A DNA stretch of 64,000 nucleotides from TH-plancto1 sp043777375 (GTDB lineage: Bacteria > Planctomycetota > Planctomycetia > Planctomycetales > Planctomycetaceae): positions 62,001 through 126,000 of the forward strand of contig JAYWHX010000016.1 of assembly GCA_043777375.1 (NCBI GenBank), in the 5' to 3' direction. How positions within the stretch are numbered: position 1 is the first letter of the stretch; each line of letters opens with the position of its first letter. Shown in pieces: positions 40,892 through 49,626 of the stretch. Under the pieces are notes generated by a model, which worked only from the letters and a program-made list of their open reading frames with translations, made no database searches and was not told the DNA's origin. The translations under genes were made by a program, and so were the position numbers.

Positions 40892-41872
40892 TCACGACCC
40901 CGGCTGAGCCTTCGCCTTGTCCTTCAGCTTCGCCTCAAATTCTGCGACCCACCGGGCAGGCTCCTCATCAAACGCAGCTTTGCACCCACTGCAGCACACC
41001 CAGTAGGACTTGCCATTGTAGCTGACCTGCGATGTCCCCAATCCGCCAGAGATCACGCAGGTTTTGTCCTTGTAGTCCTCGTCATTCAGCGCGAACGATG
41101 ACCCTTCGCGTTGCGTGCCCACCGTATCCACTCGCATGAACCGGTTGCCCTTCTTTCGCTCGACCTCAAATAAGTAACGGTTATTGTCTTGCTGGTTGAG
41201 CGTCAGCTGCAACGCATCTTTTGCGTCGCCGACTTCGGTCAATTGAAGCTTGTACTTGCGGTGAACGCGGCGGTCGTCCCCTTCGAACTCCTCGACTGGA
41301 GAGGTCAGCTGCCCTTCGAGGGTGCGGGACTTCCCCTCCTTATCCATCGCGGTCATTTGATAGAGCTGACGATCGGTCAGGTAGGTCAGACGCGCGGCGG
41401 TCACGTACTGGCTCTTTTCCGATTTCATGACCAGAGCCGGCTGACCTCGATCGGTCCGAAAATCCCACACCCAGTTCGGGGCTTCGAGTGCTTTGAAGTC
41501 GCCGACCTCTTTGTTGGTCGTCCCGCGCCAGCTGCCCAAGACCACTTGAATCCCGTTCATCGCTGCGACCACTTGCTTACGCTGTTCTGCGGTATTTGCA
41601 GCTGTGGGAGTCGGCTTGACCGATGCCTCTGTCGTGGAGGTCGCTGCCGCGGGCGTCGACGAGCCACCCAGCGAAATCGTCGGCAGCGGCGAATCCTCCG
41701 GGGTGGCTGGCACAGGAGTAGGCAATGCCACTGGAGCCTGAACCACGGGAGCCACAGCTGGAGCCGAAGGAACCGCCGGGGGTGCCAGTGCAGCGGGAGG
41801 ACTGCCTCCACATCCCGCGATCGCCAACATCCCCCAGGCCCAGACTGCACACCGTGGAATGGTCCGCTTCAT
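40892..41872 (-). CDS. Lipoprotein with C-terminal YHS/TRASH-like motif (paralogue)
   Basis: The 326-residue product starts at the ATG at 41872 (GAGGAG upstream) with a lipoprotein signal peptide ending in AIAGCGGS. A Pro/Ala-rich linker follows, then a domain containing MNGIQVVLGSWRGTTNKEV. It ends with CVISGGLGTSQVSYNGKSYW then VCCSGCKAAFDEEP, the same motif as in the protein at 28797-29543. The two proteins share the GxWRGT segment and the whole C-terminal third, so they are paralogues. Cysteines CC and C within VCCSGC are probable metal ligands. Confidence 0.75.
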   Translation of the reverse strand: MKRTIPRCAVWAWGMLAIAGCGGSPPAALAPPAVPSAPAVAPVVQAPVALPTPVPATPEDSPLPTISLGGSSTPAAATSTTEASVKPTPTAANTAEQRKQVVAAMNGIQVVLGSWRGTTNKEVGDFKALEAPNWVWDFRTDRGQPALVMKSEKSQYVTAARLTYLTDRQLYQMTAMDKEGKSRTLEGQLTSPVEEFEGDDRRVHRKYKLQLTEVGDAKDALQLTLNQQDNNRYLFEVERKKGNRFMRVDTVGTQREGSSFALNDEDYKDKTCVISGGLGTSQVSYNGKSYWVCCSGCKAAFDEEPARWVAEFEAKLKDKAKAQPGS

Positions 41873-42736
41873 TTCGATCTCCTCGCGACAACCGACCGTC
41901 AACTCAGCACTGAGGATATCAAGAACCTCGTGGAGTTCGAAACACTGACTGCTTTGGCTTTGCAGTGTGTGCGGCCAGTTTTTATGGCACAGAGGAGAAC
42001 GCCCCACTTCTAGCCCGCTGCGCCAGCCAGGGCCGCGAGCCGAGCATCCATCATCTTGGGATGTGAGTCGACCTGCTGGCCAGCTCGCGATTCAATCGGC
42101 GAGACGGCTTTATTTTTCGGAGAGCAAGGCGACAAATGAAGCCCGACCGGTGAGTAAGTCGAGGTTTCTGGCGTGCGGCCCTGGCTGGCGCAGCGGGCGA
42201 GACGGAGGTGGCCGCCACTCTCGAGGCTGGACGCGAAATGACAACAGCGCGTCGGGCGTATGTCCTGTTGATTTCGGTTTTGCGTATCGGCTTGTCCATC
42301 CCAAGGGCTCGGTGGTCGCCATCGGAGTGTCTTGTCTCCGCCACAGAGCGGACTGCGTGGCATTCTCGACTCTAGAAGCAGCGGTTGAGCAGCAGAACAC
42401 CGGGAAACCGCTTGACAGGGGAAGGGGCAGGTTTAGACTGAAGAGAGGCAAATGCCAGCGGAGTCGAAAGAGGCGTTCGCGCCGATTATTCCGTCTGTAT
42501 CAGCGGTGCATGCTTCGCGAGTCGTAGGATTGACTCGATTTCCGCTGGAGACATCCTCGGGAAGTCCCGAAGAAGAGGATGAAGAGGATATGGTGTGGAG
42601 CGTAGGGATCGCGCCACCGGAGTTTTTGTCGACCATGCGTCGGCGAACACACTGTTTTTGATCTGCAAAGAGGCTCTACTCAGGGCGTCTTGACTCCAGA
42701 CCTTGTTCACGCAAATCGACCCAAAGGCGGAATTCC
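41873..42736. other. Gene-poor stretch with a long inverted repeat
   Basis: About 860 bases without a confident gene. It contains a perfect 23-base inverted repeat (42014-42036 / 42175-42197). A short open frame at 42452-42661 (69 residues, acidic middle EEEDEEDM, GAGAGG upstream of its ATG) could encode a small protein, but has no recognisable domain. The promoter of the coiled-coil gene should be near the right end. Confidence 0.5.
42014..42197. repeat. Perfect 23-base inverted repeat with 138-base interior
   Basis: The arms start CCCGCTGCGCCAGCC and match exactly in reverse complement. The interior holds partly repeated segments (GGCGAGACGG twice). It has no reading frame I would call, so it may be a non-autonomous mobile remnant or a REP pair. 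Confidence 0.75.
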
Positions 42737-44215
42737 ATGGCTGCTGCCCCTTCGAGTAAGCCCGGTGCCGTTCATTTCTGGCTGATCTTCTTCGTCATGG
42801 CGACGCTGATCCTGCTGGTCACGACGATCATGTACGCCAAGAACTACGGCGAAGCCATCGTCGTCACGACAACCGCCAAAAAGGATCAGGCAACTACTAA
42901 CGGGGCACTGACAAACGCCCTGGCGGATAACGAAGCCCTAAAGGCATTGCTGGGGCAGAATCAAGCGGAAATCGGAGTCGGCAACCCCGCTCCAGACAAT
43001 ACGGTCCGTGGCGCAGTAGCCCGTGACATGGCGACCTATGGAGCCCAGCTGTCGGCACCGACCATCTCGGCCACGCTGCAGGCGATGCGCGTGCGGATCG
43101 ATGCTCTCGATGAGGAAAACAAGACTCTGAAGCTGAACCTGCAAGGCGAGAAGGACAGTTTCATTGCGGCCATGACCGGAGCGAACAACCGAGTGGGAGT
43201 GTTCAGTACGGATAAGGAAAAGTCGGAAGGCGATCTGACGAAGCTGGTCAAAGAACGCGATGAACTGGTCCGACAGAAGGACGCCGAGATCGCCAAATGG
43301 CAGCAGTCATACCGCACAGAACAGGTTGAAAAGGAACAGATTCGGGACGAACTGGCCCGGTTGACCAAGGAATTGACCGAGCGGATTTCCCGCCTGAACG
43401 AGATTGTCGATTACCAACGGCAGCAGCTGGAAGAGTTGCAGAACCTGAGTTTTGACGTTCCAGACGGCAAGATTACCACTGTCGACAATACGAATGGCAC
43501 GGTCTGGTTGAATCTGGGGCGTAAAGATGGCCTGCGAGCTCAGGTGACATTCAGCGTGTATGGAAAGACCAACAAGGGAATCGCCCGTGGCCCGGAAGAT
43601 GTGAAGGCCAAAATTGAAGTCGTCGAAGTGAACGACACTTCGTCTGTGGCTCGCATTATCGAGGAAGAGCGGGATCGCCCCGTCGGAATCGGCGATGTGA
43701 TCTTCTCACCGGCCTGGTCCGCTGGCTTGAAGGAATACTTTGCCTTCGTGGGAGATAGCGACCTGAATGGCGATGGCGAAATGGATGCCAAGGATCGCAA
43801 GATCCTCAAGGACCTGCTGTCGAACGCAGGATCGGAAATTGAAGTCGAAATCTCGCCGGATGGTGTGCGCGAGCCCGCTGAAGGCAAGCTGTCTGTTCAG
43901 ACGAAGTGGCTAGTCGTGGGCGACGTGGGGAATCTGGCGGGTGCGGCGAACGACTTGGAAAAGCAAAGCAAAATTCAAGCCGTGCAGGCACAGCACAAGC
44001 TGCTGACTCAGGAAGCACGCGAACACGGAATCCGGATTGTGTCCCTGAAGGACTTCCTGACCTATATGGGTTGGAAGCCAGAATCACGGCTGTATATTCC
44101 GGGTGCGAATGCTCCATTTACGTTGAAATCCGGAGCTCGCAGCACGGGTGTTAACGATACTCTCGGTGATCGGACCTCCGTCGGGAACACCTCTAAGTCG
44201 ATCATGAAGAAGTAG
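42737..44215 (+). CDS. Membrane-anchored coiled-coil protein with one EF-hand loop
   Basis: The 492-residue protein has one membrane segment (residues 13-33), a mostly helical region to about residue 110, and a long coiled coil (about 110-235). A beta-rich domain follows (about 240-330). A canonical calcium loop DLNGDGEMDAKD lies at 342-353. The C-terminal part (360-492) is of unknown fold. I recognise it only as the type of hypothetical protein common in planctomycetes. The coil would lie on the outer side of the membrane if the N terminus is inside, suggesting a structural or scaffold role, which is inference. Confidence 0.75.
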   Translation: MAAAPSSKPGAVHFWLIFFVMATLILLVTTIMYAKNYGEAIVVTTTAKKDQATTNGALTNALADNEALKALLGQNQAEIGVGNPAPDNTVRGAVARDMATYGAQLSAPTISATLQAMRVRIDALDEENKTLKLNLQGEKDSFIAAMTGANNRVGVFSTDKEKSEGDLTKLVKERDELVRQKDAEIAKWQQSYRTEQVEKEQIRDELARLTKELTERISRLNEIVDYQRQQLEELQNLSFDVPDGKITTVDNTNGTVWLNLGRKDGLRAQVTFSVYGKTNKGIARGPEDVKAKIEVVEVNDTSSVARIIEEERDRPVGIGDVIFSPAWSAGLKEYFAFVGDSDLNGDGEMDAKDRKILKDLLSNAGSEIEVEISPDGVREPAEGKLSVQTKWLVVGDVGNLAGAANDLEKQSKIQAVQAQHKLLTQEAREHGIRIVSLKDFLTYMGWKPESRLYIPGANAPFTLKSGARSTGVNDTLGDRTSVGNTSKSIMKK

Positions 44216-44290
44216 GATCCTGCAACGGCCGCTGGACTGTCAATGAGGTGATGGCTCACGAAAACATCCCGATTTGAACCAGAGGAATGA

Positions 44291-44357
44291 ACAGAGGGTC
44301 GCGAAGAAAGCCAAGGGTTCCTGTCCACGTTACTTGGTTTCCTTCGCGACCCTCTGT
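44291..44357. repeat. Hairpin repeat with 25-base arms (GAGGGTCGCGAAG family)
   Basis: Arms at 44291-44315 and 44333-44357 pair with only a couple of mismatches around a 17-base loop. It lies 75 bases after the coiled-coil gene and could end its transcript. Confidence 0.85.
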
Positions 44358-44417
44358 CCAAATTCAAATCGTTAAGATGTTTCGGGCCAGTCACTCAGCG
44401 GTTTGGACATCTTCCGC

Positions 44418-45170
44418 ATGAACACTCGCGTTTGGGTCGGACCCGCTGAGAACGCCCCAACAGGTTGGACCGTTGTCGGCTCACTCGAAGCGTTTTTGTC
44501 CACGTCGCCTCACCTAAACCCGACGCAAATCGTCTTTGATGATCGCGCAGCTGCTCTGCGAGAATCCGATTTTCAGCGGGTCTATGCCCATTCGCCACTC
44601 GCGCGGATCACGCGCATTGTGGGTCCGTGGCGAGCGGGAATCGGACGCACTGATCCCGCGTGGCCCCTCGCGACCACACTGTGCGATGGCCCCTCGAACC
44701 TCTCGGATTTAGCCGGTGAACGAGACTGGCTCCCACTCACCAGCGGGTACGATGAGTGCGCAGCTGCCCATGAGCTGGCGAATCTCTCGGGGCTGATTAT
44801 CTGTGTCAACATCCGTGATCCCGAGTTACGGGAGATGTGGATCGATACGCTGCAGCTCGCGGGGGCGGAACTGAAGACGGACGGTGCCGAGGTTCTCATA
44901 CAGGATGGTTCCGAGCCACTCATTTGGCCTGAATCGCCTCGACCCACCGAACCGTCAATTCAGGTGATCGTGTCTCTACGCGATGATCCTTGGAACCTGC
45001 AACACGATCAACATCCGGAGTGGACTCTGCGATCAGAGCAGGCTGCCGAGAGGGCACAGGCGAATTCGGGCTCAGTTCACCAAATCATCCGGATCGTGGC
45101 CTCGATCCTGGACCCTCCCGCTGCGGTCATGCAGAGAGCTGTCGAAATTTTAAAACGGGGTCCGACGTGA
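44418..45170 (+). CDS. Hypothetical protein
   Basis: A 250-residue soluble protein that starts MNTRVWVGPAENAPTGWTVVG. It has alternating strand/helix character (QIVFDDRAAALRESDF, LIICVNIRDPELREMWIDTLQLAGAELK), which suggests an alpha/beta fold. No catalytic motif is recognised. Its TGA stop overlaps the GTG start of the LRR gene (GTGA), so the two are co-translated. Function unknown. Confidence 0.65.
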   Translation: MNTRVWVGPAENAPTGWTVVGSLEAFLSTSPHLNPTQIVFDDRAAALRESDFQRVYAHSPLARITRIVGPWRAGIGRTDPAWPLATTLCDGPSNLSDLAGERDWLPLTSGYDECAAAHELANLSGLIICVNIRDPELREMWIDTLQLAGAELKTDGAEVLIQDGSEPLIWPESPRPTEPSIQVIVSLRDDPWNLQHDQHPEWTLRSEQAAERAQANSGSVHQIIRIVASILDPPAAVMQRAVEILKRGPT

Positions 45171-45889
45171 GGGGCTATCAATACATCTTCACGATACTGA
45201 TTATTGCAGTGGCAGCGAGGCTCTTCTGGAAGCCCGGGCAGTTGCCCCGCCACCCAGAACGCGAGGCTCAGGTCTTGTGGAGTACGTTACGTCAGCAGGT
45301 GGAAGCTGGTCATTCCACGGCCATTGTGATGCCCGACTTCCAACTCAACCGAGAGAGCCTCTCTGAGCTGAACTCGGTGGCGTCCAAGATCACGGAGCTG
45401 AACCTCTCTGGTGACGGGCTCGCTCTGAACCTAGAGCCCATTGCGGCGTGTACTCACCTGCGCGTCCTGCACCTGCGAACGAAAATCGGGGACAAGCATC
45501 TTGCAGCTCTGGCCCAACTCCGCGAGCTGGAGGTTCTCGACCTGCCGCTGGCGACGGGAGTGACGGATGCGGGACTGAAGTCTCTAGAAGGCCATCCGAC
45601 GCTGAAGCTGGTGCGTCTGCGGGCCGCTCAAGTGACCGATGCCGGGCTGGCGTCCTTCACTCACATGCCTGCTCTGCAGTGGTTGCACTTGATGGAGGTG
45701 CCGGTCACGGACGCCGGACTCGACGCATTTCGATCGATGCCTAAGCTGCAATCTCTTTACCTGGATGGAGATCGGGCGACGGACGATGGGCTGTCTGCGC
45801 TGGTTTTGGCCCGCCCGGACCTGCATTTCCACCGGGATCAGGTGCATCTTCCGGCTGACCCCCGGTTACGTGACGGGCACCAGGACTAA
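45167..45889 (+). CDS. Membrane-anchored leucine-rich-repeat protein
   Basis: The 240-residue product starts at the GTG at 45167, which overlaps the upstream stop codon. It has an N-terminal membrane segment (YQYIFTILIIAVAARLF). It then has about six repeats of the ribonuclease-inhibitor-like type, including VTDAGLKSL, VTDAGLASF and VTDAGLDAF at 24-residue spacing. Proteins of this type are numerous in planctomycetes and probably bind other proteins. Confidence 0.8.
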   Translation: MRGYQYIFTILIIAVAARLFWKPGQLPRHPEREAQVLWSTLRQQVEAGHSTAIVMPDFQLNRESLSELNSVASKITELNLSGDGLALNLEPIAACTHLRVLHLRTKIGDKHLAALAQLRELEVLDLPLATGVTDAGLKSLEGHPTLKLVRLRAAQVTDAGLASFTHMPALQWLHLMEVPVTDAGLDAFRSMPKLQSLYLDGDRATDDGLSALVLARPDLHFHRDQVHLPADPRLRDGHQD

Positions 45890-46164
45890 GACCTCGCGTA
45901 TTGGCCTAGGGAATTGAGATTCAAGAGTGGCGTTAAGTTCTTCCGGTTTCGACACTTCGGACCTGTCTAAACGCAGGACAAGCATCTCGATTTCTGTTAA
46001 ACTTCGGGACCCGGATGCGATCCCCAATCGTCTCCGTGACTGAATGGATTCCGTCCCCCTCGAAAACTGTATGCAGCGACGAGGAGATTCCGAATCAGGC
46101 AACGGAACTAGTTTCCCGGTCCGTTTCGCTTCTCCTTCGACTGCCCGCAGACCGGAGCGCCTCG

Positions 46165-48714
46165 GTGAGCGACAAGACCAACCCAGAAACCACTACCGCC
46201 CCACAAGACTCCGCTGGCTATGGTGCCGACCAGATTCAGCATCTGGAGGGCATCGAGGGGATTCGGCACCGCCCGCAGATGTATATTGGTTCGACCGATA
46301 ATGTCGGCCTGCACCACATTCTGTTTGAAGTCACCGATAACGTCCTCGATGAATTCGTGAACGGATTTGCGAAGACGCTCTCTGTCACCATCAACGCCGA
46401 TGGCTCTGTCACGGTGGCCGATGACGGACGCGGCATCCCCGTGGGGAAGATGGCGGGGAAGGATCAGACCGCTCTCGAAGTGGTCTTTACCGAGATCCAC
46501 GCCGGCGGAAAGTTCGACCGCAAGGCGTACACCACCGGCACCGGCGGTCTGCACGGTGTGGGCATCACGGCGACGAACGCCTGTAGCGAGTGGCTCGAAG
46601 CCGAGGTTCGCCGCGAGGGGCATGTCTGGACGATGGGCTTCGCGCAGGGGCGTATGATCACTCCGCTGTCGAAGCTGGGGGCGACTGAGCAGACCGGGAC
46701 GAAGATCACCTTCAAGCCCGATTCGGCCATCTTCTCGACCACGACTCTCATCTATGACACGGTGCATAAGAAGCTGCAAGACTGCGCGTTCCTGAACCCC
46801 GGCATCCGCGTGTACTTGAAGGATGATCGCACCGGGCAGAACGACTCCTTCTATTACGAGGACGGCCTGCGCGAGTTCGTCCGCTGGCTGAACCGCACCG
46901 AGACAGCTCTCTTCCCCGATGTGATCCGCATTACGGGACAGGTCGAGACGACTGTGGTCGATGTCGCCCTGCAATGGAACGATGGCTACTCGGAGAACAT
47001 CCGCTCCTACGCCAACGGCATCTATAATCCCGAGGGCGGCACCCACATGTCCGGGTTCCGGACCGCTCTGACGCGCACGATGAACAACTACGGCAAGCAG
47101 GCCGGAATCTACAAGGACGCGACCCCCGCAGGTGAAGACTTTCGTGAGGGTCTGGCCGCCGTCATCACCGTCCGCATCCCGAACCCGCAGTTCGAATCGC
47201 AGACCAAGATCAAGCTGACCACGCCCGAAGTCGAAGGGGCGGTGAACTCAGTGATTGGCGATGGCCTCGCGAAGTTCTTTGAGGAGAACCCCGCCACCGC
47301 CAAGATGATCGCTCAGAAGGGCCAGCGCGCTGCCGAAGCCCGCGAGGCCGCGAAACGTGCCCGCGATCTGGCCCGTGACAAGAGCAAGGTCTCCGGCGGC
47401 GGGCTGCCGGAAAAACTCCGCGACTGCCGTAACCATGACCTGCGAATCTCGGAACTCTACCTCGTGGAAGGTGACTCCGCCGGGGGCTCTGCGGATACCG
47501 GTCGTGACTCCGGGAACCAGGCGATCCTGCCTCTCCGTGGCAAGATCATCAATGTCGAAAAAGCCCAGCTGGTCAAGGTGCTGGCCAACACCGAAGTCGC
47601 CTCCCTCTTCAAGGCCATCGGCATCGCGCCGATGGCCGAAGAGATCGACATCATGAAGCGTCGCTATGGCAAGATCATTCTGATGACCGATGCCGATGTC
47701 GATGGTTCGCACATCCGCACCCTGCTGCTGACCTTCTTCTTCCGACACATGCGGGAACTGGTCAAGCAAGGCTGCGTGTACGTCGCCCAGCCGCCTCTGT
47801 ACCGCGTGTTTCAGAAGAGCAAGCGGAACCAGAAGCCTCGCTATGTCCAGACGCAAGAAGAGATGATGTCCGAACTGCTCGGCTTGGGGCTGGAGGGCAC
47901 CAAGCTGGTGGTCAAGCCGCGCGCGAACCTCATCGCAGCTCGCTACGGGTCCAAATCCGCAGCTGCTGAACCGTTCACCATCGAGGGCGAGCAGCTGAAG
48001 AAGCTGGCCGATCTGATGGACTTGGTCGAGGTTCAATTAGAGACCCTCGAACGCCGTGGGATTGAACTCCGGACCCTCGCCACACAGCAGGTGAACCCCG
48101 AAGGGTTGTTGCCGCGCTATCGTGTCTTTCTGGGAGCGGCGCAGCATTGGTTCACGACGAAGCCGGAACTTGAAGAGTTCCTCGCTGAAGCCGAGAAGAA
48201 AGCCGGTGGCGAGTTGAAAATGGCCGACGAACCACTCGCCAAGCCCGCTGAAGAGGGGGACGAAGTCAAAGCGGCGAGTTCGTTGCAAGTTAACGACCTG
48301 CACGAAATCCGCACGATCAACGAGACTCTGAAACGCCTACACGCGGAGTTCGGACTCACTCTGAACGATTTACTGGTCTCGCCACCCGTGAACGGCGAGC
48401 CAGTCCACCCGTACCAGCTCGAACATGACGTGACCCCCCGCAAGCTGATGAGCATTCGCGAACTGGTCACAGCGATCCGCACCATCGGCGAACGCGGTCT
48501 GATCTACACACGGTTCAAAGGTCTGGGCGAAATGAACCCCGACGAGCTCTACGAAACCGCCATGGACCCCCACAACCGCATCCTCAAGCGCGTCGCCCTC
48601 GAAGACGCCGCCGCCGCCGAAGAAATCTTCCGCGTCCTGATGGGCGAGCAGGTCGAACCGAGACGCGAGTTCATCGAGAAGCACGCGCTCGAAGTCAAGG
48701 ACTTAGATATCTGA
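46165..48714 (+). CDS. gyrB: Type II topoisomerase subunit B (GyrB/ParE type)
   Basis: The product is the ATPase and TOPRIM subunit of DNA gyrase or a paralogue. It shows the GHKL ATPase motifs (EVTDNVLDE, DDGRGIPV, TGGLHGVG), the QTK loop (QTKIKL), the TOPRIM glutamate in LVEGDSAGGSA, the DADVDGSHIRTLLLTFFFR metal site and the C-terminal RFKGLGEMNPDEL. At 849 residues (GTG at 46165, GGAG upstream) it is long: an extra segment of about 150 residues sits inside the TOPRIM half, like the insert of proteobacterial GyrB. The usual GGSAKQGRD is GGSADTGRD, so the conserved Lys is an Asp. No gyrA neighbours it. The frame is open to 46015. Confidence 0.93.
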   Translation: MSDKTNPETTTAPQDSAGYGADQIQHLEGIEGIRHRPQMYIGSTDNVGLHHILFEVTDNVLDEFVNGFAKTLSVTINADGSVTVADDGRGIPVGKMAGKDQTALEVVFTEIHAGGKFDRKAYTTGTGGLHGVGITATNACSEWLEAEVRREGHVWTMGFAQGRMITPLSKLGATEQTGTKITFKPDSAIFSTTTLIYDTVHKKLQDCAFLNPGIRVYLKDDRTGQNDSFYYEDGLREFVRWLNRTETALFPDVIRITGQVETTVVDVALQWNDGYSENIRSYANGIYNPEGGTHMSGFRTALTRTMNNYGKQAGIYKDATPAGEDFREGLAAVITVRIPNPQFESQTKIKLTTPEVEGAVNSVIGDGLAKFFEENPATAKMIAQKGQRAAEAREAAKRARDLARDKSKVSGGGLPEKLRDCRNHDLRISELYLVEGDSAGGSADTGRDSGNQAILPLRGKIINVEKAQLVKVLANTEVASLFKAIGIAPMAEEIDIMKRRYGKIILMTDADVDGSHIRTLLLTFFFRHMRELVKQGCVYVAQPPLYRVFQKSKRNQKPRYVQTQEEMMSELLGLGLEGTKLVVKPRANLIAARYGSKSAAAEPFTIEGEQLKKLADLMDLVEVQLETLERRGIELRTLATQQVNPEGLLPRYRVFLGAAQHWFTTKPELEEFLAEAEKKAGGELKMADEPLAKPAEEGDEVKAASSLQVNDLHEIRTINETLKRLHAEFGLTLNDLLVSPPVNGEPVHPYQLEHDVTPRKLMSIRELVTAIRTIGERGLIYTRFKGLGEMNPDELYETAMDPHNRILKRVALEDAAAAEEIFRVLMGEQVEPRREFIEKHALEVKDLDI

Positions 48715-48801
48715 TCAGGCGAGTGGGTGGTTAGTGGTCTGCCAGATCGCAGGGTGGGACAAGGTCGCTCTGGACCGACAGGCCACCAACTTGCTTCGTC
48801 C

Positions 48802-48817
48802 CCAAGCTCCAGCTTGG
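48802..48817. repeat. Short palindrome (CCAAGCTCCAGCTTGG)
   Basis: Seven-base perfect arms around a CC centre, just downstream of gyrB. It resembles the AAGCT-x-AGCTT REP elements common in many bacteria. Confidence 0.55.
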
Positions 48818-48903
48818 AAACGAGCTCCAAAGTGGTGAATTCTTGGGACAGATGAGATATCGCCATGTCCAACGGACTCGGTAGACAGGACGAGGTGTCA
48901 TTG

Positions 48904-49626
48904 ATGAACGCAATAGGAGAACTGATCAATATCTACTGCGATGAAAGCTGCCACTTGGAACACGATGGCGAGCCGATCATGATCCTGGGAGCGATTTCAT
49001 GTCCCGAGAAGGTCGTTAAGCAGACACATGCCGAGATCCTCGGCATCCTGCGGAAGCACAACGCAGCTTCCGAGCTTAAGTGGGTGAAGGTCAATCGTCC
49101 CCGTCTGCCCATGTACCGAGAGCTTGTGGATTATTTCTTCGACACTCCTCATCTCAAGTATCGCGCTTGGGTCGTTGAGGAGAAGTCAAAGCTGAATCAT
49201 GAGTATTTCAATCAAGGCAGTCATGATTCGTTCTACTACAAGATGTACTACTACATGCTCAAACCACTCATCCAGCCACCGGACACGTTTCAGATCTACC
49301 TGGACCAGAAGGACACAAGAAGCTCACACAAGGTTAAAGAGCTGGGTGAAGTGCTGCGGAACTCCAATCATGATTGGACGGGACAGCTTGTGTCGCGACT
49401 CCAGACAGTGGAATCTCATCACATTCCTCTACTCCAGTTGGCGGACTTGCTGATTGGTGCTCTGGCATATCGCAATCGTCCGAATGTCATGAAGACCAGC
49501 GGAGCGAAGTATGACCTGCTGCAGTATATCACCAAGCGATGCGGACGAGGGCTTGCAGGCAGCACGCCTCCCTGGGAAACGAAGTTCAATTTCTTCACGT
49601 TCACCCCTCAGGGCGCAAGGCCATGA
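48904..49626 (+). CDS. DUF3800 domain protein
   Basis: A 240-residue protein of the DUF3800 family, known for conserved DE and QxxD motifs. Here these are YCDES (D13, E14) and QLADLL (Q178, D181), with further acidic residues in YLDQKDTR (D134, D137) and E170. The spacing resembles RNase-H-like nucleases, a structural guess. Residues 98-125 are Tyr-rich (EYFNQGSHDSFYYKMYYYML). I chose the ATG at 48904 (GAGGTG upstream) instead of 48865. Its stop codon overlaps the next start (ATGA), so it is translationally coupled to the small protein that follows. The pair may be horizontally acquired. Confidence 0.82.
   Translation: MNAIGELINIYCDESCHLEHDGEPIMILGAISCPEKVVKQTHAEILGILRKHNAASELKWVKVNRPRLPMYRELVDYFFDTPHLKYRAWVVEEKSKLNHEYFNQGSHDSFYYKMYYYMLKPLIQPPDTFQIYLDQKDTRSSHKVKELGEVLRNSNHDWTGQLVSRLQTVESHHIPLLQLADLLIGALAYRNRPNVMKTSGAKYDLLQYITKRCGRGLAGSTPPWETKFNFFTFTPQGARP

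Noticed and set aside
42452..42661. A 69-codon frame with an acidic stretch
   Set aside because: A ribosome binding site is possible, but there is no recognised domain and it lies in a repeat-bearing gene-poor region; not strong enough for a gene call.
47248..48036. Open frame antisense to gyrB
   Set aside because: Shadow of gyrB; no recognisable motifs.
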